Shown here in pieces: positions 35,108 to 44,361 of a DNA stretch of 64,000 nt. The translations under genes and the position numbers were made by a program. Every line of letters starts with the position of its first letter. The stretch's first letter is position 1. A model generated the notes under the pieces. It did no database searches and was not told where the DNA came from. It saw only the letters and a list, made by a program, of their open reading frames with translations. The stretch covers positions 124,001 to 188,000 of the forward strand of contig NZ_SEWX01000008.1 of NCBI RefSeq assembly GCF_004307455.1, in the 5' to 3' direction. The stretch comes from Aquirufa nivalisilvae (GTDB lineage Bacteria > Bacteroidota > Bacteroidia > Cytophagales > Spirosomataceae).

Positions 35108-36106
35108 ATGAGAATGGTAAAAATAGGCAACATCGAATTAGGCTCTTTCCCGCTGCTTTTAGCTCCAATGGAAGACGTATCTGACCCACCCTTTCGAGCA
35201 GTATGCAAAGAAAATGGAGCAGACTTGATGTATACTGAATTTATATCTTCCGAAGGTCTAATTCGAGATGCCGCTAAAAGCGTGCAAAAATTGGATATTT
35301 TTGAATACGAGCGCCCCATTGGTATTCAGCTTTTTGGCTCTTCCATTGAAACCATGGCTTCTTGCACAGAAATAGCTACCCAAGCTGGTCCTGATCTAAT
35401 TGACATCAATTATGGTTGCCCCGTAAAACAAGTTGCCTGCAAAGGTGCCGGTGCGGCCCTTTTACAAGATATTCCTAAAATGGTCACTATGACCAAAGCG
35501 GTAGTCAATGCGACGCATTTACCCGTCACAGTAAAAACCAGATTAGGCTGGGATGAATCAACCAAAAACATTGAAGATGTAGCTGAAAGACTACAAGATA
35601 TTGGTATTCAAGCTTTAAGCATACATGGACGTACCCGAGTTCAAATGTATAAAGGTGAAGCTAACTGGGAATTGATTGCCAAAGTCAAAAATAATCCCCG
35701 AATTAAAATTCCTATATTCGGAAATGGAGACATCGATACTCCTGAAAAAGCACTAGAATACAAAAATAGGTATGGTGTCGACGGAGTAATGATTGGTCGA
35801 GCCACCATCGGTTACCCATGGATTTTCAATGAAATTAAACATTTCATTCAAACCGGAGAACATTTGGCTCCACCTACGTTAGAAGAACGTATCCGCGTCT
35901 GTCAAAGTCACTTAGATTTTTCTATCAAATGGAAAGGAAACCATGGAGGAATCGTAGAAATGCGACGACATTATGCCAATTATTTCCGTGGCATGGACCA
36001 TTTCAAACCATTTAGAAGCCGATTAGTTACCTCATTATCTTACGAGGAAATCAATCAAATATTACAGGAAATTGCTGAACATTACCAAGCTATTTCGCCT
36101 GCATAA
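35108..36106 (+). CDS. dusB: tRNA-dihydrouridine synthase (DusB type)
   Basis: The 332-residue flavoenzyme reduces specific uridines in tRNA to dihydrouridine using FMN and NADPH. Signatures: LLLAPMEDVSDPPFRAVCKENGADLMYTEF at the N-terminus, DINYGCPVKQVACKGAGAALLQD near residue 100 (the CPxxxxxxxGxGxxLL active-site loop with catalytic Cys), and GVDGVMIGRATIGYPWIFNEI near 235. Length is normal for the family. The start could be ATG at 35108 or 35114. It is divergent from the CPBP protease gene with a very short 27-base gap. The next gene starts 5 bases after its stop. Confidence 0.95.
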   Translation: MRMVKIGNIELGSFPLLLAPMEDVSDPPFRAVCKENGADLMYTEFISSEGLIRDAAKSVQKLDIFEYERPIGIQLFGSSIETMASCTEIATQAGPDLIDINYGCPVKQVACKGAGAALLQDIPKMVTMTKAVVNATHLPVTVKTRLGWDESTKNIEDVAERLQDIGIQALSIHGRTRVQMYKGEANWELIAKVKNNPRIKIPIFGNGDIDTPEKALEYKNRYGVDGVMIGRATIGYPWIFNEIKHFIQTGEHLAPPTLEERIRVCQSHLDFSIKWKGNHGGIVEMRRHYANYFRGMDHFKPFRSRLVTSLSYEEINQILQEIAEHYQAISPA

Positions 36107-36110
36107 AAAC

Positions 36111-36998
36111 ATGACATCAACACAAAAAGTACCTGCGCTTTGGATCATTTTAGCCATTGCTGCTATTTCTCTAATATGGGGTAGCTCCTTCATTTTAGTA
36201 AAAAAAAGCCTCTCCACTTATTCCGCTATGGAAGTAGGAGCTTTACGCATTGCCTCCGCAGCGCTATTTTTCTGTCCATTCTTTTTTAAAAGAAGAAAGT
36301 TCATTCAAAAACAACATTGGCCTTCCTTCTTACTTGCCGGTTTAACAGGAAATTTATTTCCAGCTATTCTATTTTCCATTGCGGGAGAACACCTTCCAAG
36401 TGCCCTTTCTGGCATGCTGAATGCCTTTACTCCATTGTTTACTTTGATTATAGGAGTTGTTTTATTTCAACAAAAGTTCGTTTTAAAACAAACGGGAGGT
36501 ATTATCTTGGGCTTAATTGGTTGCATAGGCCTGTTGGTGGCTGGGAAAAGCTTTTCCTTTCAATTCAACTATCATGCCCTCTGGGTTATTCTAGCTACTT
36601 TCTTATACGGCATAAACTTACACACTGTAAAATCAAAATTCGCTGATTTACACCCTCTTACATCCACAGCTGGGGTCTTTATGATGATTGGGCCTTTAGC
36701 CTTAGGTCTTTTGACCTATTCTGGATTCTTCAACCGCCCATGGTCTGACCATGCAAAAATGTGGCCACTACTTGCCGCCATTGCATTGGGACTATTTGGC
36801 TCGGCCATTGCTATGGTCTTATTTAATCAATTAATCAAATGGACTAGTGCCATCGTAGCAAGTTCGGTTACTTACCTCATTCCCATTGTAGCAGTAGCTT
36901 GGGGACTTTTTGACGGAGAAACCATTTATTGGTCACAGATTGTATTTATGTTCATTTTACTTTGGGGTGTATACCAAGTAAACAATTCAAAATCTTGA
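36111..36998 (+). CDS. EamA/DMT-superfamily transporter
   Basis: Starting at the ATG at 36111 gives a 295-residue protein with ten predicted spans in two EamA repeats. The first begins VPALWIILAIAAISLIWGSSFILVKKS and the second begins HALWVILATFLYGINLHTVKSKF, the typical pair of EamA halves. Members of this superfamily export amino acids, nucleotides or other metabolites, but the substrate here is unknown. It starts 5 bases after the dusB stop, so it is probably co-transcribed. An upstream start inside dusB is unlikely. Confidence 0.88.
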   Translation: MTSTQKVPALWIILAIAAISLIWGSSFILVKKSLSTYSAMEVGALRIASAALFFCPFFFKRRKFIQKQHWPSFLLAGLTGNLFPAILFSIAGEHLPSALSGMLNAFTPLFTLIIGVVLFQQKFVLKQTGGIILGLIGCIGLLVAGKSFSFQFNYHALWVILATFLYGINLHTVKSKFADLHPLTSTAGVFMMIGPLALGLLTYSGFFNRPWSDHAKMWPLLAAIALGLFGSAIAMVLFNQLIKWTSAIVASSVTYLIPIVAVAWGLFDGETIYWSQIVFMFILLWGVYQVNNSKS

Positions 36999-37099
36999 TA
37001 ATTTTCTAATACAGGAAGCTCAAACATAGAATATCAAATAACTTTTACTATTGAATGGTAGATTGCTAAGACCTATTAATCGGTTTAAATCTTCTACCT

Positions 37100-38368
37100 A
37101 TGAACGAGCAAATCCTAAGTCAAATTTGGAGTAAACAGCTTTTCAACCATAAAAACTTGCGTAGCCTGCAGGGTGAATATCTTCAAATCATCCATCCTGG
37201 TTTTTTAAATAAACATGCCGGGGCAGATTTTCAAGAAGCACATATCCTTCTCAATGATTTTGCTTGGATTGGATGCGTAGAATTACACGTTCTTGCTTCC
37301 GACTGGTTACTTCATGCTCACCATCATGATGCCTCCTTTGAAAACGTTATTTTACACGTGGTTTGGAAAGCCGATTTGCCCATTTATTACCAAGATGGAA
37401 GAGAAATTCCAACCTTGGAATTATGCCACCTTGTTCCAGAAACTAAAATAGTAGAATCACTCCCACAATCCACCAATTCTATCCCCTGCCAATCATTATT
37501 TTCAGATACACCACATGTCCTAAAAACACAAATGTTGAGCCTTTGTGCCGAACAAAGGATGCAAATCAAATTGGAATCTATTCTGGAACTTTGGAACAAA
37601 AACCAACAGGACTGGGAAGAGACATTCTACCAATCGCTAGGGAAAAGTTTTGGATTTGGCCTAAATGCAGAACCTATGCTTCGCCTTACCCAAGCCATAC
37701 CACTCAAACTTATCTTAAGAAATAGAGATCGACCATTAGGAATTGAAGCTGCTATGATGGGACTAGCCGGCATGTTGGAAGAACCTATCAAAGATGAATA
37801 CCAGTGGGGACTAAGAAGAGAATTCATCCACCTCAAGAAAAAATACCAATGGGAAAGTGCCTATTTACATATTTCAGATTGGAAATTTCTACGATTAAGG
37901 CCAGCTAACTTTCCTACCATCCGAATGGCTCAGTTTGCTGAAGTTGTTCGCAATAATTGTTCATTACTTTCTATTTTACTTGAAATTCAAGACCTCAAAG
38001 TCATACAAAACCTCTTTGAAATCAGCCCCTCTTCCTATTGGCAAAAGCATTATCATTTTGGAAAAACAAGCAATAAACCATTGGGCCAAATGGGAAAATC
38101 AACTTTTTATTCCCTCTGTATCAATACATTGATTCCAATTCTTTTAGCCTATGCCCACATCAAAAAAGAGCTGAAATATACCGAAAAAGCTTACCGTTGG
38201 TTATTTGAAATGGATGCAGAAAACAATGTTGTTTCCAGAATTTACGCTGAATTAGGTCTAAAAATCCATAATGCGCATGATTCTCAAGCTTGCTTACATT
38301 GGTACAAACACTATTGTCAAGCAAAAAAATGCCTTTCCTGCCAAGTTGGTCAGCATATTTTACTCTGA
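37100..38368 (+). CDS. DUF2851 family protein
   Basis: The 422-residue protein matches the DUF2851 pattern: EQILSQIWSKQLFN at the start, HPGFLNKHAGADFQEAHILLNDFAWIGCVELHVLASDWLLHAHHHD at residues 35-80, and VILHVVWKAD. The C-terminal part ends in a cysteine-rich KHYCQAKKCLSCQVGQHIL. Function is unknown; the family occurs mainly in Bacteroidota. It is a separate gene, with 101 bases upstream, and its stop overlaps by 9 bases the end of the convergent glycosidase gene. Confidence 0.88.
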   Translation: MNEQILSQIWSKQLFNHKNLRSLQGEYLQIIHPGFLNKHAGADFQEAHILLNDFAWIGCVELHVLASDWLLHAHHHDASFENVILHVVWKADLPIYYQDGREIPTLELCHLVPETKIVESLPQSTNSIPCQSLFSDTPHVLKTQMLSLCAEQRMQIKLESILELWNKNQQDWEETFYQSLGKSFGFGLNAEPMLRLTQAIPLKLILRNRDRPLGIEAAMMGLAGMLEEPIKDEYQWGLRREFIHLKKKYQWESAYLHISDWKFLRLRPANFPTIRMAQFAEVVRNNCSLLSILLEIQDLKVIQNLFEISPSSYWQKHYHFGKTSNKPLGQMGKSTFYSLCINTLIPILLAYAHIKKELKYTEKAYRWLFEMDAENNVVSRIYAELGLKIHNAHDSQACLHWYKHYCQAKKCLSCQVGQHILL

Positions 38369-40123
38369 TTTAATGATCACACCCCGCTTAGCAATACCAT
38401 TTTCATTGAATGCTTCAATTTGAAAATAATACGTTTTGTCTTTATCCATGGATTTGAAATAATACTCATTTGCACCAAAAACTTGTACCGAAGTGTACAT
38501 TTTATCTGGGGCTATTCCCGAATAAACAACATAACCCGTAGCCTGTGGGTCATGTCGCCATTTCAACCAAGCCGATCTTTTATCATGCTCTCCACGCAAA
38601 ACCACAAAATCTTTCACTTCTTTTGCCAACTCCCCATGCCCCTTGCCAAATACCCGCAAACCACTGATTGCAAATTTCCCTGCGGCCATATGTTCATTGA
38701 CTAATTTAATATATCGCACTTCCACAGACTTTGCCAATTCTACATAGTCATGTGGAACGTCTTTTTTATTCTTGGATTTATCAATAATCAATTGCCAAGT
38801 CTTCCCATCTTTACTTCCAAATACCTGATACTGATGATATATCCCTGATATTTTTCCCAAAAAACTAGTGTCTACATCCTGATCGGCATAATTAATTTGG
38901 ATGGCTTTCACGGTTGATACTTCTCCTAAATCTGATTGAATATATTCTCCCTTTTTAGAAGATTTTGCAGACCAATAAGTTTTCATTTGCTCATCAACGG
39001 CATAATTTGCCCCATACCCAGCCAAACTCGAAGACACTTTCACTGGTTTGTTATAATTGAGCAACATCCATCCTGTAAATAAATCGGAAGGTCTATCAAA
39101 TTTAGATGTAGGCATTCGATGCGGGTAATCTCCATATGCAGTCTCTGTATACAATATTCCATCCTTATCAAAGGCACTTGGCCAAAGCCCCAATCGGCGC
39201 TCAAAGCTATTTTTTACGGCAATTGTAATGGTTGACACATGCCACCAATTCCCATATTGCCCCTCAAAAGTTGCCCCATGTCCAGCTCCACGAGTAAAAC
39301 CACCTGGCTTAAATGAAAAAGGATTATGCGCTTGATAAGTAAATGGCCCCATAGGTTTATCAGCCGTATAAACGCCATCCCCATAGGCAGAAAACTCAGT
39401 CCCAGGTGCCCCATATTGTAAGTAATATTTCCCTTTATATTTGTTCATCCATGCTCCTTCCAAAAAGGGTTTCAAAAAAGTGTTATCCTGATATTCTCCA
39501 AATCTTTCCCATCCATGTAGTTCATCATTCAATCGGATCAAATCCTTTCTTTCACCTATAGGTTGTAAAGTCTTTCGATCGATCTCTTGACCATACATAG
39601 GATAAAAATTACTGGAGCCATGGTATAAATACAGTCGACCGTCGTCATCCAAAAAGAAAGCTGGATCCCACGCTCCTGCAGTAAAAGCATGCACAGACTC
39701 TCTCCAAGTATCTGTCTCGGGCGAAGAACTCGACCAAAGGGTAAAATCTTTGGCATAGGTTGAACCAATGACATACAAACTATCTCCTATTACAAAGGTC
39801 GCCGGAGCACAAAGCTCATCATATACTTTATGATAAGGTTGCAGAAAACGTCGAGAGACAAAATTCCAAGTCAACATATCCTGACTCCACCAATAGCCCC
39901 ACTGATTAGTTGAAAACAAATAATACTTATTCTTAAAAAAACTGATAACGGGATCCGCCGTTGCTCTATGTCTACCTGCCTCCGAAAAATTGGGGATTGG
40001 TGTGAAACCATAATCCAGATTCATCGGATTACAATAAGTACTTTGTGCTAAAACATGCGGTGAATTCCATGCCAAACAAATGGCCAGAATTAATGTTAAG
40101 TAGCTAGTTTTCATTCTTTTCAT
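38360..40123 (-). CDS. GH43-like glycoside hydrolase with discoidin (F5/8 C) and Fn3-like C-terminus
   Basis: A 587-residue secreted enzyme: signal peptide (MKTSYLTLILAICLAWNSPHVLAQ), a five-bladed beta-propeller at about residues 30-340, and an F5/8 type C domain at about 355-495 (KVSSSLAGYGANYAVDEQMKTYWSAKSSKKGEYIQSDLGEVSTVKAIQI). The last ~90 residues look like an Fn3 domain (ATGYVVYSGIAPDKMYTSVQVF). Possible catalytic acids of the GH43 propeller: HRATADPVISFF (Asp), AGAWDPAFFLDDDGRLYLYHG (Asp), and KPFLEGAWMNKYKGKYYLQYG (Glu). It probably attacks arabinose- or xylose-bearing glycans, by family. It is divergent from the ketolase gene; two ATG starts (40123, 40114) are possible. Confidence 0.85.
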   Translation of the reverse strand: MKRMKTSYLTLILAICLAWNSPHVLAQSTYCNPMNLDYGFTPIPNFSEAGRHRATADPVISFFKNKYYLFSTNQWGYWWSQDMLTWNFVSRRFLQPYHKVYDELCAPATFVIGDSLYVIGSTYAKDFTLWSSSSPETDTWRESVHAFTAGAWDPAFFLDDDGRLYLYHGSSNFYPMYGQEIDRKTLQPIGERKDLIRLNDELHGWERFGEYQDNTFLKPFLEGAWMNKYKGKYYLQYGAPGTEFSAYGDGVYTADKPMGPFTYQAHNPFSFKPGGFTRGAGHGATFEGQYGNWWHVSTITIAVKNSFERRLGLWPSAFDKDGILYTETAYGDYPHRMPTSKFDRPSDLFTGWMLLNYNKPVKVSSSLAGYGANYAVDEQMKTYWSAKSSKKGEYIQSDLGEVSTVKAIQINYADQDVDTSFLGKISGIYHQYQVFGSKDGKTWQLIIDKSKNKKDVPHDYVELAKSVEVRYIKLVNEHMAAGKFAISGLRVFGKGHGELAKEVKDFVVLRGEHDKRSAWLKWRHDPQATGYVVYSGIAPDKMYTSVQVFGANEYYFKSMDKDKTYYFQIEAFNENGIAKRGVIIKSE

Positions 40124-40200
40124 GGATATTATTGACCAAAATACACATTGATCTCGATAAAAATACCAATTTTACATCGACATTAACACCTAGGTTCCTT

Positions 40201-40899
40201 ATGAAAAAATATACCGGTTTATTTAGTGCAGGTATGATTATACTACTTTGGGGTCTACATCTAAGTTTCTGGATTCAAGAACCCATCCATTGGCAAAGTC
40301 CTTGGTTCTATTTAGCGATTTTGGTTCAAACCCATCTATATACAGGTCTATTCATTAGCTCGCATGATGCCATTCATGGGGTAGTCTCCATAGAATATCC
40401 ACGATTAAACCATGCGATTGGTAGGCTCTGCGCAATTCTTTTTGCCTTCAATAATTATACCATTCTACGAAAAAAACACCACCATCATCATGCATATGTA
40501 AATACTGTAGATGATCCTGATGTTCATCAAGGCAACTTTTTTATCTGGTGGTTTAAGTTCATGTTTCAATATATTCATTGGACACAAATTCTGGCCATGG
40601 CCATCACTTACAATCTATTAAAAATTTGGTTTCCCATGGAAAATATCATTCTTATTTGGGAACTGCCAGCCATTCTTGCCACCCTTCAACTATTTTATTT
40701 TGGCACTTATCTTCCTCACCGAGGAACACATGAACCAGATAATAAGCACCAGTCGAGAAGCCAAGCAAAAAATCACTTGTGGGCATTTCTTTCCTGTTAT
40801 AATTTCGGCTATCATTATGAGCATCACGATAAACCCTATTTACCTTGGTGGAAATTAGCAGAAGCGAAGGAGCAAAACAGCCAAATTTCTAGCAGATAG
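40201..40899 (+). CDS. crtW: Beta-carotene ketolase (CrtW-like), membrane fatty-acid-hydroxylase fold
   Basis: This 232-residue protein has the histidine motifs of CrtW: SHDAIHG, KKHHHHHAY (HxxHH class) followed by DDPDVHQG, FGTYLPHRGTHEP, and NFGYHYEHHDKPYLPWWKL at the C-terminus. The FGTYLPHR and HxxHHxxPxxPWW pattern is typical of CrtW, which adds 4-keto groups to beta-carotene to make canthaxanthin/astaxanthin. I begin at the ATG at 40201; a TTG at 40132 would add 23 residues. The iron-binding histidines are all present. No other carotenoid gene is in the window, so it is an isolated crt gene. A plain fatty acid desaturase is the alternative but less likely. Confidence 0.82.
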   Translation: MKKYTGLFSAGMIILLWGLHLSFWIQEPIHWQSPWFYLAILVQTHLYTGLFISSHDAIHGVVSIEYPRLNHAIGRLCAILFAFNNYTILRKKHHHHHAYVNTVDDPDVHQGNFFIWWFKFMFQYIHWTQILAMAITYNLLKIWFPMENIILIWELPAILATLQLFYFGTYLPHRGTHEPDNKHQSRSQAKNHLWAFLSCYNFGYHYEHHDKPYLPWWKLAEAKEQNSQISSR

Positions 40900-40913
40900 A
40901 TGAATATTTTTTC

Positions 40914-40921
40914 TAAATTTG
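40914..40921 (+). promoter_or_regulatory. Putative -7 element (TAAATTTG) for pyrH-frr
   Basis: TAAATTTG at 40914-40921 exactly fits the Bacteroidota -7 consensus TAnnTTTG and lies 30 bases upstream of the pyrH start codon, giving a leader of about 24 bases. No good -33 TTTG is seen at the expected distance, so confidence is moderate. Confidence 0.45.
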
Positions 40922-40951
40922 CAGCGCACATAATCGACCCATCACATACCA

Positions 40952-41662
40952 ATGTCAGAACCCAAATACAAGCGAATTTTATTAAAACTTTCTGGTGAAG
41001 CCCTTTCCACGCCTACGGAAGTTATTGATCCAAGCATTTTAGATCAATACGCGGCAGAAATTAAAAAAGTCCATGATTTGGGAGTTGAAGTAGCCATTGT
41101 AATCGGAGGTGGAAATATTTTTCGTGGCGCAAGTGCTGCCAAAGCAGGAATCGATCGTGTTCAAGGAGATTATATGGGCATGTTAGCTACAGTAATCAAC
41201 GGTATGGCAGTTCAAGCATCTTTAGAAAAGCATGGATTATATACCCGCATGATGACTGCCATTAAAGTAGAAGCTGTTTGTGAACCTTTCATTAGAAGAA
41301 GAGCAATGCGCCACTTAGAAAAAGGCAGAATCGTTATTTTTGGTGCAGGTACAGGGAACCCTTACTTTACAACAGATTCTACTGCCTCACTTCGAGCTAT
41401 TGAAATTGAAGCCGATGTAGTATTGAAAGGAACGCGTGTGGATGGAGTTTACACGGCTGATCCAGAAAAAGATCCTACCGCCACAAGATATACCCATTTG
41501 AGCTTTTCAGAGGCTATTGGTAAAGGGTTAAAAATCATGGATACCACGGCATTTACTTTATGCCAAGAAAATAATTTACCGATCATCGTATTTAACATGA
41601 ACAAAGACGGAAACTTGTGCGACCTCGTTTCTGGAAAAGATGTAGGAACCTTAATCAGTTAA
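40952..41662 (+). CDS. pyrH: UMP kinase
   Basis: This 236-residue protein phosphorylates UMP to UDP in pyrimidine synthesis. Clear signatures: [14 protein letters not shown] at the start (the KLSGEAL phosphate-binding loop), [13 protein letters not shown] near residue 50, [40 protein letters not shown] and [17 protein letters not shown] near 165-180. It matches the bacterial hexameric UMPK length. It is followed after 17 bases by frr, the conserved pyrH-frr order, and the pair ends at the terminator at 42261. Confidence 0.98.
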   Translation: MSEPKYKRILLKLSGEALSTPTEVIDPSILDQYAAEIKKVHDLGVEVAIVIGGGNIFRGASAAKAGIDRVQGDYMGMLATVINGMAVQASLEKHGLYTRMMTAIKVEAVCEPFIRRRAMRHLEKGRIVIFGAGTGNPYFTTDSTASLRAIEIEADVVLKGTRVDGVYTADPEKDPTATRYTHLSFSEAIGKGLKIMDTTAFTLCQENNLPIIVFNMNKDGNLCDLVSGKDVGTLIS

Positions 41663-41679
41663 TAAGCAATCAAATTTAA

Positions 41680-42240
41680 ATGGAGGAGTTAGAATTTTAT
41701 ATTGAAGCTGGACAAGAAACTATGGAAGGTGCCATTAAGCACTTAAACATTGAACTTTCAAAAATCAGAGCCGGTAAAGCCAGTACAAGTATGTTAGATG
41801 GTTTAATGATCGAGTATTATGGTGTTCCTACCCCTATCACAGGTGCAGCATCCATTACAACTCCAGATGCCAGAACCATTGCGATCAAACCATTTGAAAA
41901 GGGCATATTTGGAGAAATTGAAAAATCGATTCGTAATTCAAACTTAGGTTTAAACCCTATGAACGATGGAGAATTAATCCGCTTATCCATTCCTCCTTTG
42001 ACAGAAGAGCGTAGAAGAGATTTAGTGAAAAGAGTGAAGCAAGAAATAGAAACTGCTAAAATCAATATCCGTAACGCCCGCCAAGATGCTAATAATAGTA
42101 TTAAAAAATTAAAAGGAGAAGGCGTTGCCGAAGATGACATCAAAGCTTCAGAAGATCGTATTCAGAAATTAACGGATGCTTTTGTGGCAAAAATTGATCA
42201 AATCTTTTTGGATAAAGAGAAAGATATCATGTCAGTATAA
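41680..42240 (+). CDS. frr: Ribosome recycling factor
   Basis: A 186-residue protein that frees ribosomes after translation stops. Family features: MEGAIKHLNIELSKIRAGKAS near the N-terminus, LMIEYYGVPTPITGAASITTPDARTIAIKPFEK, NPMNDGELIRLSIPPLTEERRRDLVKRVK, and a helical C-terminus. It lies 17 bases after pyrH and directly before a strong hairpin terminator. The length matches that of known RRF. Confidence 0.98.
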   Translation: MEELEFYIEAGQETMEGAIKHLNIELSKIRAGKASTSMLDGLMIEYYGVPTPITGAASITTPDARTIAIKPFEKGIFGEIEKSIRNSNLGLNPMNDGELIRLSIPPLTEERRRDLVKRVKQEIETAKINIRNARQDANNSIKKLKGEGVAEDDIKASEDRIQKLTDAFVAKIDQIFLDKEKDIMSV

Positions 42241-42260
42241 TTTTCAATTACATCCTAATG

Positions 42261-42291
42261 AAAAAGCTGATCATTTAGATCAGCTTTTTTT
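42261..42291 (+). terminator. Rho-independent terminator after frr
   Basis: Perfect 12-base arms (42261-42272 and 42278-42289) with a five-base loop; the stem is AAAAAGCTGATC and the right arm runs directly into a T tract to 42291. It is 20 bases after the frr stop and separates it from the convergent patatin gene. Confidence 0.9.
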
Positions 42292-42318
42292 ATGCCAAAA
42301 AATGATCCAATAATCATT

Positions 42319-43206
42319 TTAAAAATACTCCTCTGACTTCCCCATCGCGTATCCTATTTCAAGCATACGTCGAATATCCAACTTAGTGAAATTTCTAATA
42401 TCTATGGAAATTGGCTGAATCGGCCGAATCGATTGAATCGATAGATCACTTCGCTGATTTTGTACCAAAAGAGCTTCTTTCAAATCCGCATTTAAAATCT
42501 CATTGACCGCTATATCCATGACCCGATCTACTAAGGCCAACAGGTCCCCCGTTTCAAAAATTCCCCCTTCGATGGTTTGAGTATGGCAACTGATACAAAC
42601 GATATGTTTCCCACCATCTTTAATTGCTTTTTGTAATGGTGCCACATCGCGTAAACCTCCATCCAGAAAACTCCGTCGCTTTTCTTGGTTAATTTGGACA
42701 ACAGGCATCAAAATGGGCACAGCAGAAGAGGCCAACAAATAATCAAAAAAATGATCGTAACTAGGATCTACATAATGAATTCCTCCATCAATGATATTGA
42801 CTGCCCCAATTCTCATCTCAACAGGGCTCGCTTGCAAATTTCTTATATCTAAAACTCCCTCAACCAATTCCTTTAATGGTTTGGTGCTGACTAAACCTCT
42901 GAATTGCTTCGTTAATGCCGTCCAGCCTAATTCCCATAAGCTAAATGGCTTTGATAAACACTCAGGGTGGGTAATCCTAGTCTCCCAAAAATCCCATAAA
43001 TCTTGCCCTGCCTGTGGAAAATTTAATGGCTCCCCGTTTAACTTTTGACGGCCCAGCTGGTTAACCAAATAAGCCGCATTTAAGCTTCCTGCTGAAATCC
43101 CATAAATCAAATCGGGCTCATAACCTCTTTCAAATAATGCTCGAATTACTCCTGCTTGAAATGCCCCCTTAACAGAGCCTCCAGATAATGCCAAGATCTT
43201 ACTCAT
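42319..43206 (-). CDS. Patatin-like phospholipase family protein
   Basis: Starting at the ATG at 43206 gives a 295-residue protein: KILALSGGSVKGAFQAGVI (patatin glycine-rich oxyanion loop at residues 6-17), then YGISAGSLNAAYLV with GxSxG nucleophile Ser near residue 40. FLDGGLRDVAPL near 195 carries the catalytic Asp (DGG). So both members of the Ser-Asp dyad are present, and it is probably an active lipid acyl hydrolase. An in-frame start at 43239 adds 11 unconserved residues. It is convergent with frr and divergent from the polyprenyl synthase. Confidence 0.88.
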   Translation of the reverse strand: MSKILALSGGSVKGAFQAGVIRALFERGYEPDLIYGISAGSLNAAYLVNQLGRQKLNGEPLNFPQAGQDLWDFWETRITHPECLSKPFSLWELGWTALTKQFRGLVSTKPLKELVEGVLDIRNLQASPVEMRIGAVNIIDGGIHYVDPSYDHFFDYLLASSAVPILMPVVQINQEKRRSFLDGGLRDVAPLQKAIKDGGKHIVCISCHTQTIEGGIFETGDLLALVDRVMDIAVNEILNADLKEALLVQNQRSDLSIQSIRPIQPISIDIRNFTKLDIRRMLEIGYAMGKSEEYF

Positions 43207-43291
43207 AAATTTGAATATTGAAAGGACTATTTGTCCCAAATTGTTTTAAATTTACACAATTAATAAGCCTAAAGCTTCTTCTCTTTATAAT

Positions 43292-44266
43292 ATGTCCTAT
43301 TCGCTTTCATCCATTCAAGTACCCATAGCGGAACCGATGAAAGCTTTCGAAGGCAAGTTTCGCCAATTCATGCGGTCTAAAGTTATGCTTTTGGATACCA
43401 TCATGAACTACATTATTCAACGCAAAGGAAAGCAAATGCGACCGATGTTCGTGTTCCTGTCTGCGGGGGTAATGGGTGAAATTAATGAAAAAACGCATCG
43501 TGGGGCTGCTCTCATTGAATTATTACATACGGCTACTCTCGTACATGATGATGTAGTCGACGACTCCAATTACCGTCGAGGTTTTTTCTCCATCAATGCC
43601 ATTTGGAAAAATAAAATAGCCGTTTTAGTAGGAGATTATTTATTATCCAAAGGTTTATTACTTTCTATTGAGAATGATGATTTCGATTTATTGAAATCTG
43701 TTTCTACCGCTGTAAGAGAAATGTCCGAAGGAGAATTACTTCAAATTGAAAAAGCTCGAAAACTCGACATTACGGAAGACATATATTTTGATATTATTCG
43801 CAAAAAAACGGCTACGCTCATTTCGGCTTGTTGTGCCGTAGGTGTACAATCAGTAGGTGCCAGCGAGGAATATATCCAGATAGCTAGGGATTTTGGTGAC
43901 CGTGTTGGAGTAGCTTTCCAAATAAAAGATGACCTCTTTGATTATGGTGATGCTGAAATTGGTAAGCCATTAGGAATCGATATCAAGGAGAAGAAAATGA
44001 CTTTGCCATTGATTTATTCTTTACAACATACCAATTCGAGTACCAAAAAAAGAATTATTCATTTAATCAAAAATGACTCCGAAAACCCTCAAAGTGTTCG
44101 TGAAGTCATTGAATTTGTCAAAAATACTGGCGGTTTAGAATATGCTACCCAACGTATGCATGAGTTTGCTCAGGAGGCCAGAGAAATCCTAAATAAATTC
44201 CCTGAATCCACTTACCGGAACTCTTTGCATGATCTGCTGGGATATACCATCGAAAGAAATAAATAG
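43292..44266 (+). CDS. Polyprenyl diphosphate synthase
   Basis: This 324-residue trans-prenyltransferase has both aspartate-rich motifs: LVHDDVVDDSNYRRG (first, DDxxD-type, near residue 87) and FQIKDDLFDYGD (second, near 210), plus RKGKQMRPMFVFLSAG with basic residues for IPP. GKPLGIDIKEKKMTLPLIYSL follows. It should extend farnesyl or geranylgeranyl diphosphate to a long chain for menaquinone or similar lipids. Chain length cannot be told by eye. It ends before the terminator hairpin at 44302. Confidence 0.93.
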   Translation: MSYSLSSIQVPIAEPMKAFEGKFRQFMRSKVMLLDTIMNYIIQRKGKQMRPMFVFLSAGVMGEINEKTHRGAALIELLHTATLVHDDVVDDSNYRRGFFSINAIWKNKIAVLVGDYLLSKGLLLSIENDDFDLLKSVSTAVREMSEGELLQIEKARKLDITEDIYFDIIRKKTATLISACCAVGVQSVGASEEYIQIARDFGDRVGVAFQIKDDLFDYGDAEIGKPLGIDIKEKKMTLPLIYSLQHTNSSTKKRIIHLIKNDSENPQSVREVIEFVKNTGGLEYATQRMHEFAQEAREILNKFPESTYRNSLHDLLGYTIERNK

Positions 44267-44301
44267 CCCGTTCCGATAAATTAACTTAATTTCGCGAGCA
44301 C

Positions 44302-44334
44302 AAAAAAAGCTGGAAACCATTGGTTTCCAGCTTT
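44302..44334 (-). terminator. Terminator hairpin after the outer-membrane barrel gene
   Basis: 14-base arms (44306-44319 and 44321-44334) with stem AAAGCTGGAAACCA. On the minus strand it is followed by a T run (the A run 44302-44308). It lies 28 bases after the stop of the minus-strand receptor gene at 44362. There is no T run on the plus side, so it is weaker as a terminator for the synthase. Confidence 0.82.
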
Positions 44335-44361
44335 AAGCACTAAACTACTTTAAAACAAAAT

